From NCBI RefSeq assembly GCF_028640845.1, contig NC_080548.1, positions 9,542,314 to 9,606,313 on the forward strand: DNA of 64,000 nucleotides, read 5' to 3'. Both the position numbers and the translations under genes were made by a program. Source of the stretch: Ahaetulla prasina. Lineage: Eukaryota > Chordata > Lepidosauria > Squamata > Colubridae. Positions 54,696 through 64,000 of the stretch are shown piece by piece. Position 1 is the first letter of the stretch, and every line of letters starts with the position of its first letter. Under the pieces are notes generated by a model. That model was given only the letters and a program-made list of their open reading frames with translations, ran no database searches and was not told where the DNA came from.

Positions 54696-55053
54696 CAGAG
54701 AGTCTACAACTTACAACCAAAGCTGTGATCAACACTGTCATTGGTAAGCAATGGAGTTGTTAAGTGACTTGCACCTGATTTTACAATCTTTTTTGCCATA
54801 GCCATTAAGTGAATCAGGCTTCCACCATTGACTGCTTGACAGAATCCCTTGGGAAGGTTTTAAATGATAGTCATATGACTCCAGGCTGCTGCAAACATCA
54901 TAAATACATCCCTGTTGCTAAGTACCAGAAATTTGATCATGTGACTACAGGGACGGTCATTAAGTGGGAGAGCCAATCATAAATAACTTCTTTTAGCACG
55001 GTCGTAACTTTGAACAGTCACTAAATAAATGGTCATGGGTCAAGGACTATCTA
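54696..55053 (+). mobile_element. TA-type MITE, diverged
   Basis: CAGAGAGTCTACAACTTACA at the left, GGGTCAAGGACTATCTATAA at the right, interior AATTTGATCATGTGACTACA. Confidence 0.8.
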
Positions 55054-55285
55054 TAAAGCAGAATTCTAGGAGTATCATGTTTCTGCCCTACCTTGAAGGA
55101 CTGGCATCAATCCTGAAAGCCTGGTAGTGATCCCTTCTCTCTCCTCATACCAAAGTGTGTTAAGGTGGGGTGATCTCGAGTTTCTTTTTTACCCCATCCT
55201 CTCTTTCAGGGATAAACCTATATGCATTTAACCATTTTTGCAATCCTTGTTCAACATGATCTTCATCTACAGCAGTGGCTCCCAA

Positions 55286-55404
55286 TGTCAGGGTTCCAAG
55301 TAACACCCCCAACAAAAGAAATTTCCAAGGCTTGAGTTTCTTCAAAATTCCATTTTATTAGAGATATCTAATAAACATCAGGGGTGTTACTTGGAACCCT
55401 GACA
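55286..55404 (-). mobile_element. 119-bp LTR-like element with long inverted ends
   Basis: TGTCAGGGTTCCAAGTAACA CCCC at the left is mirrored by GGGGTGTTACTTGGAACCCT GACA at the right. 5-bp TSD CCCAA (55281-55285, 55405-55409). On the minus strand it has a CTAATAAAATGG poly(A)-signal-like site. It sits in hAT-like sequence (CAGTGGCTCCCAA / CCTTTTGGGCACCAGGG). Confidence 0.8.
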
Positions 55405-55590
55405 CCCAACCTTTTGGGCACCAGGGCCTGGTTCTGTGGAGAGAGGTTTTTCTGCAAACTGGTAGAGCAATGGTTTTGAGTGCTGCCTGTATCTTGCAGA
55501 TGGGGCTTCATTTGTTTGCGCAGCCCGGTTTCTGGCAATGCTGCAGACTGGTGCTGGTCCACAGACTGGAGATTCAGTCACAGACTAAAC

Positions 55591-55730
55591 CAGGGGTCTC
55601 CAACCTTGGCAACTTTAAGACTTGTGGACTTCAACTCCCAGAGTTCCTCAGCCAGCAAAGCAAAGCTGGCTGAGGAGCTCTGGGAATTGAAGTCCACAAG
55701 TCTTAAAGTTACCAAGGTTGGAGACCCCTC
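55591..55730. mobile_element. Foldback hAT element with perfect TSD
   Basis: CAGGGGTCTCCAACCTTGGC ... CCAAGGTTGGAGACCCCTC. Spacer AGCCAGCAAAGCAAAGCTGG. TSD GACTAAAC (55583-55590, 55731-55738). The final G has mutated to C. Confidence 0.93.
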
Positions 55731-55738
55731 GACTAAAC

Positions 55739-56334
55739 TGTGACACAGTTGAGAGATCCTGCTCTACAGGAATCTCCCAACTGTGTCACAGTTGCAACAT
55801 GGACCATAATAGACATGTTAAGAAGTGCCAGAGTTGGGAATACTGACAAGAGTCCTCATATTAGTAGATGAGAAAGGGTTAAATATAACTGCCATCAGAG
55901 TTGGCAGCCTAAAACACCACACCTTCCTGAATTTGCAAAATACCAAGACTAGTTCAGAGTATGTTAGCCACATAGTCTACTTAACAGCCCACTCAGAGTA
56001 AGTACTTAAAAAATACAGTTACAGCACAAAGAACTACCTGATTTAACCTTACCCATAATAAATGTCACCTAACCATTCCTATCTTGCAAACAAAGTAGGT
56101 CAGATCAGTTCAGCACTTGCATGAAGATAGTTTATTAATTGATTAGTCTCACAACCATTTCAAAAAATAAAACCGAAATAAATTACAAAATCTAATCCAG
56201 AGTTAAAATAGATGAAAGAAAATACAGTCATAAAATACATAGGTGGTAAATATAAGGAATCATCATTCAGATAAATACACCCCTTTACAGGATACCCCAG
56301 ATCGCTTAGATGTAATCGGTTCTTAGCTCAATTG
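55739..56334. other. No recognised feature
   Basis: AT-rich non-coding sequence. Confidence 0.5.
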
Positions 56335-57010
56335 TTAATAGCATTTTGTAATGCTTTGGTAAAACCACACTTGAAATATTACATCCCGCTTTGATCACCA
56401 TGATATGAAAAAGATGTTGAGATTCTAGAAAGAGTACAGAGAAGAGCAACAATGATGATTAGGGGACTGGAGACTAAAACATACAAAGAACTAGGTATGT
56501 CTAGTTTAATGAAAAGAAGGACTAGGGGAGACATGATAGCAGTGTTCCAATATCTAAGGAGTTGCCCCAAAGAAGAGGGGTTCAACCTATTTTTCAAAGC
56601 ACTTGAGGGCAAGACAACAAGCAATGGGTGGAAACTAATCAAGGAGAGAAGCAACCTAGAACTAAGGATAAATTTCTTGACAGTTAGAACAATTAATCAG
56701 TGGAACAACTTGACTCCAGAGGTTGTGGATTCTCCAACACTGGAGGTTTTTTTAAGGAGGGACTGGACAATCATTTGTCTCAAATGGTATAGGGCAGGGG
56801 TCTCCAACCTTGGCAACTTTAAGCCTGGAGGACTTCAACTCCCAGAATTCCCCAGCCAGCTTTGCTGGCTGGGGGATTCTGGGAGTTGAAGTCCTCCAAG
56901 CTTAAAGTTGCCAAGGTTGGAGACCCCTGGTATAGGGTTTTCTGCTTGAGCAGGGAGTTGGATTAGAAGACCTCCAAGATCCCTTCCAACTCTGTAATTG
57001 TGTTATTCCA
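56335..57010 (+). pseudogene. CR1 LINE 3' end with nested foldback element
   Basis: TTTTGTAATGCTTTGGTAAA, GAAAAAGATGTTGAGATTCT; frame [67 protein letters not shown]. The frame is open over about 100 codons, so decay is moderate. The 3' end is split by the element at 56795-56929. Confidence 0.93.
56795..56929. mobile_element. Foldback hAT element nested in CR1
   Basis: CAGGGGTCTCCAACCTTGGC ... GCCAAGGTTGGAGACCCCTG. Perfect TSD GTATAGGG (56787-56794, 56930-56937). Arms nearly identical, so a young copy. Confidence 0.95.
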
Positions 57011-58097
57011 TTAAGCCTAAGAGGGGAATATAGTTGTCAGTCAAACAAAACCTAAGCAATATGTTTAATGGTTGGTGCACTGCATATATACATTTTTTTT
57101 TCATGGCATGGCAGTTGATGGAAGTGCCCATATTCGACCACGGAATGTAACAACTCAAATCTGGCTGCAGAAGTGGCTCTTGAGCATCGGGTCAAGCTCA
57201 TTGACATGTATTTAGTACTTGCATGGGAAATAGTAAAATAAATTAAATCAAATAAACCTGAGCATCCCAGAAGAAGATAGTGGCAAATCATGTCCGTACT
57301 GCTACCAGGAAAATTCCATTAAGTTACCATGATGGAAGTATGTTTACCTTTTAGAGACAATAACATTTTTAAAAACATAATCCATATTTAAAAGGGGAGA
57401 AAGAGAGAGAGAGAGAGAGAATGTTGTAAAAGCCAGTGAAAAATACAGCAAGTGCCTAAACCTGAGATGCCCTTTGACCTTCTGGTTCAGGCTTAGGGTT
57501 CTTCTGCTCCCTCCCCAGCCTGTTAGCCTTGGTGGCCATACACATGTAGGAGTTCTCGGTTGGAGCATCTGCCCTTTCCTCTCATCTTCTTTGGTTTTTT
57601 GTTGCACAAAGGGATTAAGGAGGATCTCCCCCAAAGGAAAAAGGGTGTATGCCATCCTCCCAGAAAATCATAGCCTTCGTTTTCTGGGACCTGCCATAGC
57701 AAGGTTGACAGATACAAAAAATAATTGCAACTTCCCCTGGGTTCAAGTTGGCCTCCAGCTCCTTAGGATTGGGTTAAGTAGTCCTGACCAATCCTGTCTG
57801 TACAAGTAGAGGGAAACATGGTTTTTTTCATATGTTTGCCTGAGATCCTTCCAAGATTAAGTAGGTGGCTGTCAAGCCAGATCCATCAGGGTGTGTCATT
57901 GCATTGCACCCAAAGACAACACTTCTGGTGATTCATTGTCTTCGTTGCCAAGAAAACGACACCCAAATTGGGTTGCATGCAACAATTTTCAGTTCTTACT
58001 GAGGTCTAGAGGATCAGCTGAACCAAATGCTCTTTCATTCTGTTGGGAGAAAGATAAGCAGTAGTTGGGCTCTTGGTATGAGACTATGTGATTGAAA
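57011..58097. other. Mostly unrecognised; (GA)n at 57398-57420
   Basis: Non-coding sequence with one short dinucleotide run. ORFs of 103-111 codons here overlap on opposite strands and carry no motif. Confidence 0.5.
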
Positions 58098-58306
58098 ACT
58101 AGCGGTAAAATCTGGCTGGATCTATCTGGCTCACACAAACCGGTAGCGCAGGTGGCAGGAGGCTCCCCCCCCCGCCAGGATGTCATTATGTCCCATTTTT
58201 GACCCCCTGTGCATGCGCAGAAGAGGCACGTGTGCGTGTAGACACATGCGCTCCCATGTACTCCCAATCCCGAACTGGTAGTTAAGGTAAGGGGATTTCA
58301 CTGCTG
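58098..58306. mobile_element. hAT-type element, decayed ends
   Basis: AGCGGTAAAATCTGGCTGG, ACAAACCGGTAGCGCAGGTG, CCCCTGTGCATGCGCAGAAG and right end GGGGATTTCACTGCTG. Related to 48233-48534 by CTGTGCATGCGCA and ACCGGTAGC. Confidence 0.7.
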
Positions 58307-58542
58307 GTCAAGACCTGTACAGGAATAGATCTTGGAGAAGATCTGTAGAGACAGTTAGCAAAACATGAGCTTACTCTGGAAACAAGACACAGTAGTGTGA
58401 GGTAGAAATACAACGATGCCTCACCGTGACTCTCTTTTACACATGAGGGAGGATATGGGGAAAATCGTAAGGCTTTCAGCCCTTCACAGTAGGTCAAATC
58501 AGGAAAAAGACACCACAAGAAATGCCTTTATTGATGTAGGCC

Positions 58543-59112
58543 AGTGTTTCTCAACCATGTCATCTTTAAGATGTGTAGATTCCCAACTCCCAGAATTCCC
58601 CAGTCAGCATGGCTGGCTGGGGTATTGTCAGGTCCGTGTATCTGCCATTCTTCAAGGGAAGGGGGGTTTCTTTTAATTACTTCTTTACTTATTACTTATT
58701 ACCTATGTATCCTGTATCCTGCAATTAATTGATTTATAGTTTTTAGCTTGACTCCAAAGCACCCTGGCATTTTCGCACCTTTTGGGGAATGTAAGGGGAG
58801 GGAGGGCCATGTGGACTCCATCGCTCGAGAGCCGGCAGAGGATGACCCTGGGAAAATTCCGTTATCACTTTCTCAGAGTGGATGGTACAATAACATCTTC
58901 GCACCTGTGGATTGGCTGAATCCACACTGGACTGTTGAGAGGGGTTTCTAATTCCTTTATTCTAACTGTATGGCCTGAGGGCCTTCAGAGCCTGCTTTCT
59001 TTTCCCCCTGGTATCACCTCTATTCAATAAAAGGTTCCTTTTGAAATGCCAAGTTTCAAGAGTCTTTACTTTCTTGAATAAGTCCACACATCTTAAAGTT
59101 GCCATGATTAAT
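58543..59112. mobile_element. Foldback hAT element split by an LTR
   Basis: Left arm CCAGTGTTTCTCAACCATGT, CCCAACTCCCAGAATTCCCC to 58625. The remains of the right arm AGTCCACACATCTTAAAGTT lie at 59085-59106. Between them is the solo LTR (58626-59084). Confidence 0.75.
58626..59084 (+). mobile_element. Solo LTR, 3' end deleted
   Basis: Starts TGTCAGGTCCGTGTATCTGC; shares GAGGGCCATGTGGACT, GATTGGCTGAATCCACA and AATAAAAGGTTCCTTTTGAA with the LTR at 62858-63300. AATAAA at 59026-59031. The last ~30 bp of the LTR and the right TSD are missing, together with part of the host foldback arm. No internal genes. Confidence 0.85.
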
Positions 59113-60019
59113 AAGGCCAAGCACTTATTTCAGGGTTCAAAAAAAAAATAAGGCAGAGTCTTATTTTCGGGGAAACACGGTAAGCCAAAATAAAAGAATC
59201 TTAAAAAGTGCTGATTATAAACTTTCACTTCATATAAGGTTTTAATTACAAAGTGGTATCTAAATATCCCATTTCAGATATTTGGGCCTAGGTAGGGGGA
59301 AAAAAAGAAGAATTGAAGAAATTCCCAGAAAAGATAAAAAAAAACAGATTAATTTCTTACAATAACAGATATTGATGTTAACAGTAAGAAAAATGGAATT
59401 GTTATAAATAAATCCAGAATATGGCTGGTATATAAATTAGGAAAAGAAAAAGAAAAGAAAATGATGTTGAAATTACAAGAGGGAGGTACTACATTAAGGA
59501 ATAGTGTGACTATGCAAAATTCATTTCATCAATACTATTCTAACTTCCACAAAGGAAGTGACATTTCCTTACAGAAAATAGGTAAATATCTAAAGAAACA
59601 ACATTTACCAAGATTATAGAGGAATAGAGAAAAATATGAATAGAGCTGCTATATAACAATAAGTGAAGTCTCTGTTACTATTAAAAAGATTAAATCAGGA
59701 ATGGGCCTTGGACCAGATAAGTTGTCAGTTTTTATTATAAATGTTTTGAAGATGAACTTTTTACAAGCTCTACAAAATATAATGAACTTTATCTTACAGG
59801 AAGGAAAAATGCCAGAGAGGTGGAAAGAGGTAAATATATCATTAATACCTAAAGGCCATCTAGACTGGACTTTTAACAACAATAATCACTATTGAATAAT
59901 GACTACAAATTGTTCATAACAAACCTAGCTGAAAGTCTGAAAACAATTTTGCAAACATTTATTCAGGAGGACCACTGTGGCTTTTTTCCTAAAAGGCAGT
60001 TAAAGGATAATGTTAGAAA

Positions 60020-60717
60020 TTGGTTTGGTTTTTTTAAATATTTTTTTATTTTTTTAATATAAACATTCCATCTTCCACATTAAACAATGTGTCATCTGGG
60101 TACAAACATCTCTGTGCAATAACCATCAAAATTTACAACAGCATTCATTACATTGATATTAATTCTCTGATTTTACAATTGTAGTAATTGAACACAGTAA
60201 ACCTATTCATTTTCCTCTCTTATCTTCTAATTAGACTATAATAATAATATTAAGCATAATAATCCTAATAGTAATAATAACAATCATCATATTGTTTAGA
60301 TCTCTATCTGAACATATTTTCTACTCTTCTATAATCTCCTTCTTTTATTTCCAACTTCCATTTTTATTCTCTAACCATTGACAAAATAATTCTCATATCA
60401 TGTAATATTCAGTTTGTTCTTTCTCTTTAATTGCAAGCATTAATCTACTCATTTCTGCGCATTCCAATATTTTCCTAATCATATTCTCATCAGTAGGGAT
60501 CTCTTCACTTTTCCAATTTTGTGTGAATACAAAATTAATAGCTGCAGTTAATACATGGGTAATTAAATATGCGTTCTCCTTACTATAAGTTTCAGGTAAC
60601 ATCCCCAGAAAAAAATATTTCTGGTTTTAAATCAATGTGTTTTATCATCTTTTCCAGCCATGTATGTATTTTTGTCCAGCATTTTTTTGCTTCTACACAT
60701 GTCCACCACATATAGTT
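60020..60717 (-). pseudogene. L1 3' end, minus strand, inside the L1 relic
   Basis: The reverse frame (60602-60393) reads MLPETYSKENAYLITHVLTA, QNWKSEEIPTDENMIRKILE CAEMSRL, a typical L1 ORF2 C-terminus, followed by an AT-rich 3' UTR and T-rich (poly(A) reversed) edge at 60025-60055. Boundaries approximate. Confidence 0.9.
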
Positions 60718-60921
60718 GTTTTTGAACTATATAGATATTTTTGAATATTTGGAACAACATAAGGAAAAACAAGACACATACATTTTCTTAGATGAAGAGA
60801 AGATCTTTGACAATTTGAACCAGGTTTTTATTTTTTAAGATTTTAGAAGATAGTACTTTTGGAGAAAACTTTATAAAATAGGTAAGCTTGATTGATGCAT
60901 CACAAAAAGCACAAATAATTA

Positions 60922-61850
60922 ACAGAATAACAGAGTTAGAAGGGATTTTGGAGATCTTCTAGCCCAACCCCTGCTCAGCCAGGAAACCCTATACCATTTC
61001 AGACAAGTGGTTGTCCAATCTCTTCTCCAACCTACAGTGTTGGAACACCCACAACTTTTTAAGGCACATCATTCCACTGGCTAATTGCTGTCATTGTCAG
61101 GAAATTCCACCTTAGTTCTAGGTTAGTTCTCTCCTTGATTAATTTTCATCCATTGCTTCTTGTTCAGATGCTGGAAAATACATCTTCTTTGTGGTAGCCC
61201 TTCAAATATTAGAACACTGCTATCATGTCACCCAATGTAGGGATGCGGTGGCTCAGGGGCTAGGACATTGAGCTTGTCGATCGAAAGGTCGGCAGCTCAG
61301 CAGTTCGAATCCCTAGTGCTGCCGTGTCACGGGGTAAGCTCCCGTTACTTGTCCCAGCTTCTGCCAACCTAGCACTTTCAAAAGCAAGTAAAAATGCAAG
61401 TAGAAAAAATAGGGACCACCTTTGGTGGGAAGGTAACAGCATTCCATGCACCTTTGGCGTTGAGTCATGCCGGCCACATGACCACAGAGACATCTTCGGA
61501 CAGCGCTGGCTCTTCGGCTTTGAAACGGAGATGAGCACCGCCCCCTAGAGTCGGCAACAACTAGCACGTATGTGCAAGGGGAACCTTTACCTTTACCTTA
61601 TCATGTCACCCCTAGCCCTTCTTTTCTCTAGAGCGGAGATACCCAATTCTTGCAACCATTCTTCGTATGTTTTAGCCTCCAGCCCCCTAATCATTTTTGT
61701 TGCTTTTCTCTTTCCCAGAGTCTCAACATTTTTTTTATATGGTGGCTATCAAAACTGGATCCAATAATCCAAGTGTGGTCTTTCCAAGGCAAAGTGATAC
61801 TAAAATTTCACTTGATCTTGATTCTATCCCTCTGTTAATTGTTAATGGAG
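60922..61850 (-). pseudogene. CR1 LINE 3' end, minus strand, with a Sauria SINE
   Basis: + strand AACAGAGTTAGAAGGGATTT, TCTAGCCCAACCCCTGCTCA (reversed CR1 3' end), then AGGAAATTCCACCTTAGTTC, resumes after the SINE with CTTGCAACCATTCTTCGTAT and CAAGTGTGGTCTTTCCAAGG. It lies within the L1 relic. Confidence 0.92.
61234..61598 (+). mobile_element. Sauria SINE, full length, in CR1
   Basis: GGGATGCGGTGGCTCAGGGG (A-box region), GTTCGAATCCCTAGTGCTGC (B-box region), GTCCCAGCTTCTGCCAACCT, GACAGCGCTGGCTCTTCGGC and a CCTTTACCTTTACCT tail. Perfect 13-bp TSD TATCATGTCACCC (61221-61233, 61599-61611). Confidence 0.96.
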
Positions 61851-62857
61851 ATCTTAAAAACCATGTGATATACAAAAAGGAACAAGACTGTAATGCCCAC
61901 TTTGCCCTGTTTTGTTAATTTGGTTCTTGAAGTGCTGGAGACATAAGAGAAGATCAGGTGGGGGTAGAAGTAAAGATTAAAAGAGAGATTCATATGTTAA
62001 GAGCTTTCACAGATGATTTGGTATTGTTTTTGGCAGAACATTTAAATGGAATTGAAACATTAATATGCACATTAGAAGAATTTGGTGCTCCCAGATTAAT
62101 AAACAAAAGTTGGCGATATTACCAATAATATAAACATACAAGATGAAACACAACTGGTGTATGAAATAGGTTTTAAGATTGAGAAGAAACTAAAATATTT
62201 AGGTATCACAATATGAATATGACAAATATGAATTGTATGTTATTTCAAAATAACTATGGTAGGGCATGGAATGAAGTTCAAAAAAATAGGTTAAAATGGG
62301 AGAGACTACAGTTGTCATTACTGGGAAGCATTTCTGTGATTAAGATGAATGTCTTGCATAGAATTTGTTATTGTTACAGACAATACCTGTTTTGACAACT
62401 GATGGACCATTTAAACAGTGGTAAAAAGATATAATTTGTGTAGAGGGGAAAAAGCATGAGTTAAGTACAAGGTGTTACAAAATGCAAAGGAAAAGAGGAG
62501 AATTGGGTTTAGCTGATTTGAAATTGTATTTTGTGGCTAGCTGTTTGGTTTGGTTTGGATGAGAGAGTACCAATGAGAAATAGAAGAATTAGGACACAAC
62601 CTGGGATTTGGGTGGCATGGAAATTTGTGGTACAACAAAGCTAAGATTAATATAGATTTTAAAAATCATTTTGTTAGACATGCCATACTGAAAATTTGTA
62701 ATAGGTTCAGGTTTTGCCCAAAAACACATCTCAGCCCAAAAAGCATTTGGCAGACAAGAAATAGTATTGCTCCTTCTGAGACCTTCAGGAAAAAAGTGCT
62801 AGAGGAACATGAATTCTCTTGTTCTGACAGCATCAATAGCTGTTCAATTGAAATAGG

Positions 62858-63300
62858 TGTCAGATCCTTGACATGATACTGCCATTCATACGGAGGGAGG
62901 GGGGAGCATAGGGATAAACTGTATTTTATAACCTTTTTCCTGGTGCCTAAGCACCCTGCAATATTCTCACCTTTTGGGAATGAAATAAGGAGGGAGGGCC
63001 ATGTGGATTGTGTCAGTTGGTTGAAAGCGGAAGAAGACTATGGAAACGGATCCTTATCTGGCTCTCAAGATGGCCATTACAATAAACATCTTCACACCTG
63101 TAGATTGGCTAAATCCACATTAGAACTGGAGAGATGGATTCTACAGCCCTATTTCTAACCATGCAGTTTTGGAGGGAATTTAGAGTCTGCTTCGCGTATT
63201 CTGCTATCACTTCTTCTCAATAAAAGGTTCCTTTTGAAATACCACATTTCAAGAGTTCTATACTTTCTTGGGAAAGAAGAAGGAGAGGCAGGTTCTGACA
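62858..63300 (+). mobile_element. Solo LTR (443 bp) with 5-bp TSD
   Basis: Starts TGTCAGATCCTTGACATG and ends GCAGGTTCTGACA (inverted TGTCAGA/TCTGACA ends). Perfect TSD ATAGG (62853-62857, 63301-63305). AATAAA at 63219-63224. Same family as 58626-59084. No internal region; gypsy or endogenous retrovirus origin undecided. Confidence 0.93.
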
Positions 63301-63305
63301 ATAGG

Positions 63306-64000
63306 TTTCAACTAAAGATGTCCCATGGGCAAAACTAGCTAACTTGGAAACTAGCTTCAGGAAGCTGTCCATCTTGAGCTCTTACTTCACCTTGTTGTCT
63401 TTCAACCTGTCTTGCATCAGTATCCAGATCTTGAGTTATTTCTTTTTTTCCTTTGATCTTTCAACAGAATTTCCTTCTGAAGTCCTGAAGTCAACTCTAG
63501 ATACCAAAACATATATCTTTTTTAGAGTTTTCTTAAGAATGATGATAGTCAGCATAGAGGATGTCAGTCACAGCTCTTCAAGTAAAAAATGACATTCTAT
63601 ATTGACATAGCAAGCAGGCTCTTTCCTCAAAAAAGCTACTCTGGATAAATAGATTCAATGTATTTATACCCATTAAGCATCCCAACTTCTGTCTGGAGTA
63701 ATCAATATATCTCTTTGTTTATTGTTTATTTATTTTTGAATAGCTTGTCTGAATAGAACATCCCATTCACCTTTTTTCATATCTTTCCCCCCCCCCCCAG
63801 TTTTTACTGTGCAACCTTCACTCTGAAAAGATAAAAGTGTTACCTTGAGAAACATGTGAATAGGTGCTTGACTATTAAGGGCCATGTATGTTTAAGCACC
63901 ATCTTCTTCATTTAAGTACAGGTGGCCCAGGTAGTCTAATCTGTGCTCCATGCCTTGATATGCCAATTATAAATCTAACAACTGTATTCATGTTGCATGC
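63306..64000. other. No recognised feature; C-run at 63787-63799
   Basis: May begin with further L1 sequence, but I could not read it. The rest is AT-rich non-coding. Confidence 0.45.

Larger units (their letters stand above)
59300..62857 (+). pseudogene. L1 LINE ORF2 relic, split by three insertions
   Basis: The longest LINE remnant here. RT region: IKSGMGLGPDKLSVFIINVL (59690-59750), LQEGKMPERWKEVNISLIPK (59800-59855), then KRQLKDNVRNW (59990-60016); resumes YIDIFEYLEQHKEKQDTYIF LDEEKIFDNLN at 60728-60830, MLRAFTDDLVLFLAEHLNGI (about 61998-62055, the catalytic box reading FTDD), KLKYLGI, and RLKWERLQLSLLGSISVIKM NVLHR (62287-62365). Stops and shifts throughout. Insertions: L1 minus (60020-60717), CR1 minus (60922-61850) and its Sauria SINE. 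Ends at the solo LTR. Confidence 0.92.

Noticed and set aside
55160..55345. Small minus-strand ORF beginning MKKLKPWKFLLLGVLLGTL, resembling a signal peptide
   Set aside because: The hydrophobic start is encoded by the 119-bp LTR-like element and the remainder by the adjacent sequence. The frame crosses the element boundary, so it is a chance fusion.
1..64000. CRISPR array, operon or bacterial defence system
   Set aside because: Repeats are adjacent microsatellites or transposons without unique spacers. Gene structure and repeats are vertebrate.

Overview
The window looks like vertebrate nuclear DNA from a squamate reptile, most likely an advanced (colubroid) snake. The evidence is the mix of repeats: Sauria SINEs, Bov-B (RTE) LINE fragments, CR1, L2, L1 and R4/Dong LINEs, Penelope-like fragments, a SPIN-type hAT element, and LINE copies whose 3' ends run into (AATAG)n pentamer arrays, a trait described for snake CR1-L3-type LINEs. 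Species cannot be read from the sequence.

There is one convincing protein-coding gene: an intact 283-codon beta-type connexin (gap-junction protein, closest by eye to GJB5/connexin 31.1) at 47076-47927 on the + strand. It sits in a single coding exon just after a 3' splice-acceptor-like site, as is usual for connexin genes. Its non-coding first exon and promoter were not found. I recognise no other host exon, rRNA, functional tRNA or CRISPR array. Nearly all other open frames are dead retroelement ORFs, microsatellites read as protein, or chance.

Layout. 1-2.4 kb: AATAG-tailed LINE carrying a SINE, then a CR1 end whose tail is a (TTACG)n array. 2.4-10.1 kb: hAT non-autonomous elements, TA-flanked MITEs, a Sauria SINE. 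10.1-14.3 kb: L2 end, then pentamer arrays of TATCC/TACCC/TTCCC type and a recent ~1.5-kb tandem duplication. 14.3-22 kb: foldback hAT elements, a CR1 with two nested hATs, an L1 3' end, a solo LTR. 22-24.2 kb: (TTCTA)n and a 600-bp GAGCT/GAGTT pentamer satellite. 24.8-29.4 kb: a large palindrome, a Sauria SINE inside a MITE, and a deep nest (CR1 > Sauria SINE > hAT; next to it hAT > Bov-B). 30-45.6 kb: L2, a hAT carrying a coiled-coil reading frame, Bov-B, CR1 with nested hAT and L1, Penelope-like elements, AATAG-tailed LINE. 46-49 kb: connexin locus. 49.9-55.4 kb: SPIN-like hAT with an internal 96-bp triplication, an R4/Dong LINE relic, a 119-bp LTR-like element. 55.6-64 kb: CR1, two related solo LTRs and a 3.5-kb L1 relic split by other LINEs and a SINE.

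Many insertions show exact target-site duplications (8 bp for hAT, TA for the MITEs, 5 bp for LTRs, 13-18 bp for L1/SINE), so the relative order of several insertions can be read directly. I found no evidence for an undescribed multi-gene system. The most unusual items are the hAT with a coiled-coil frame, the SPIN-like element with internal tandem repeats, the palindrome whose target flanks are inverted, and the pentamer arrays.
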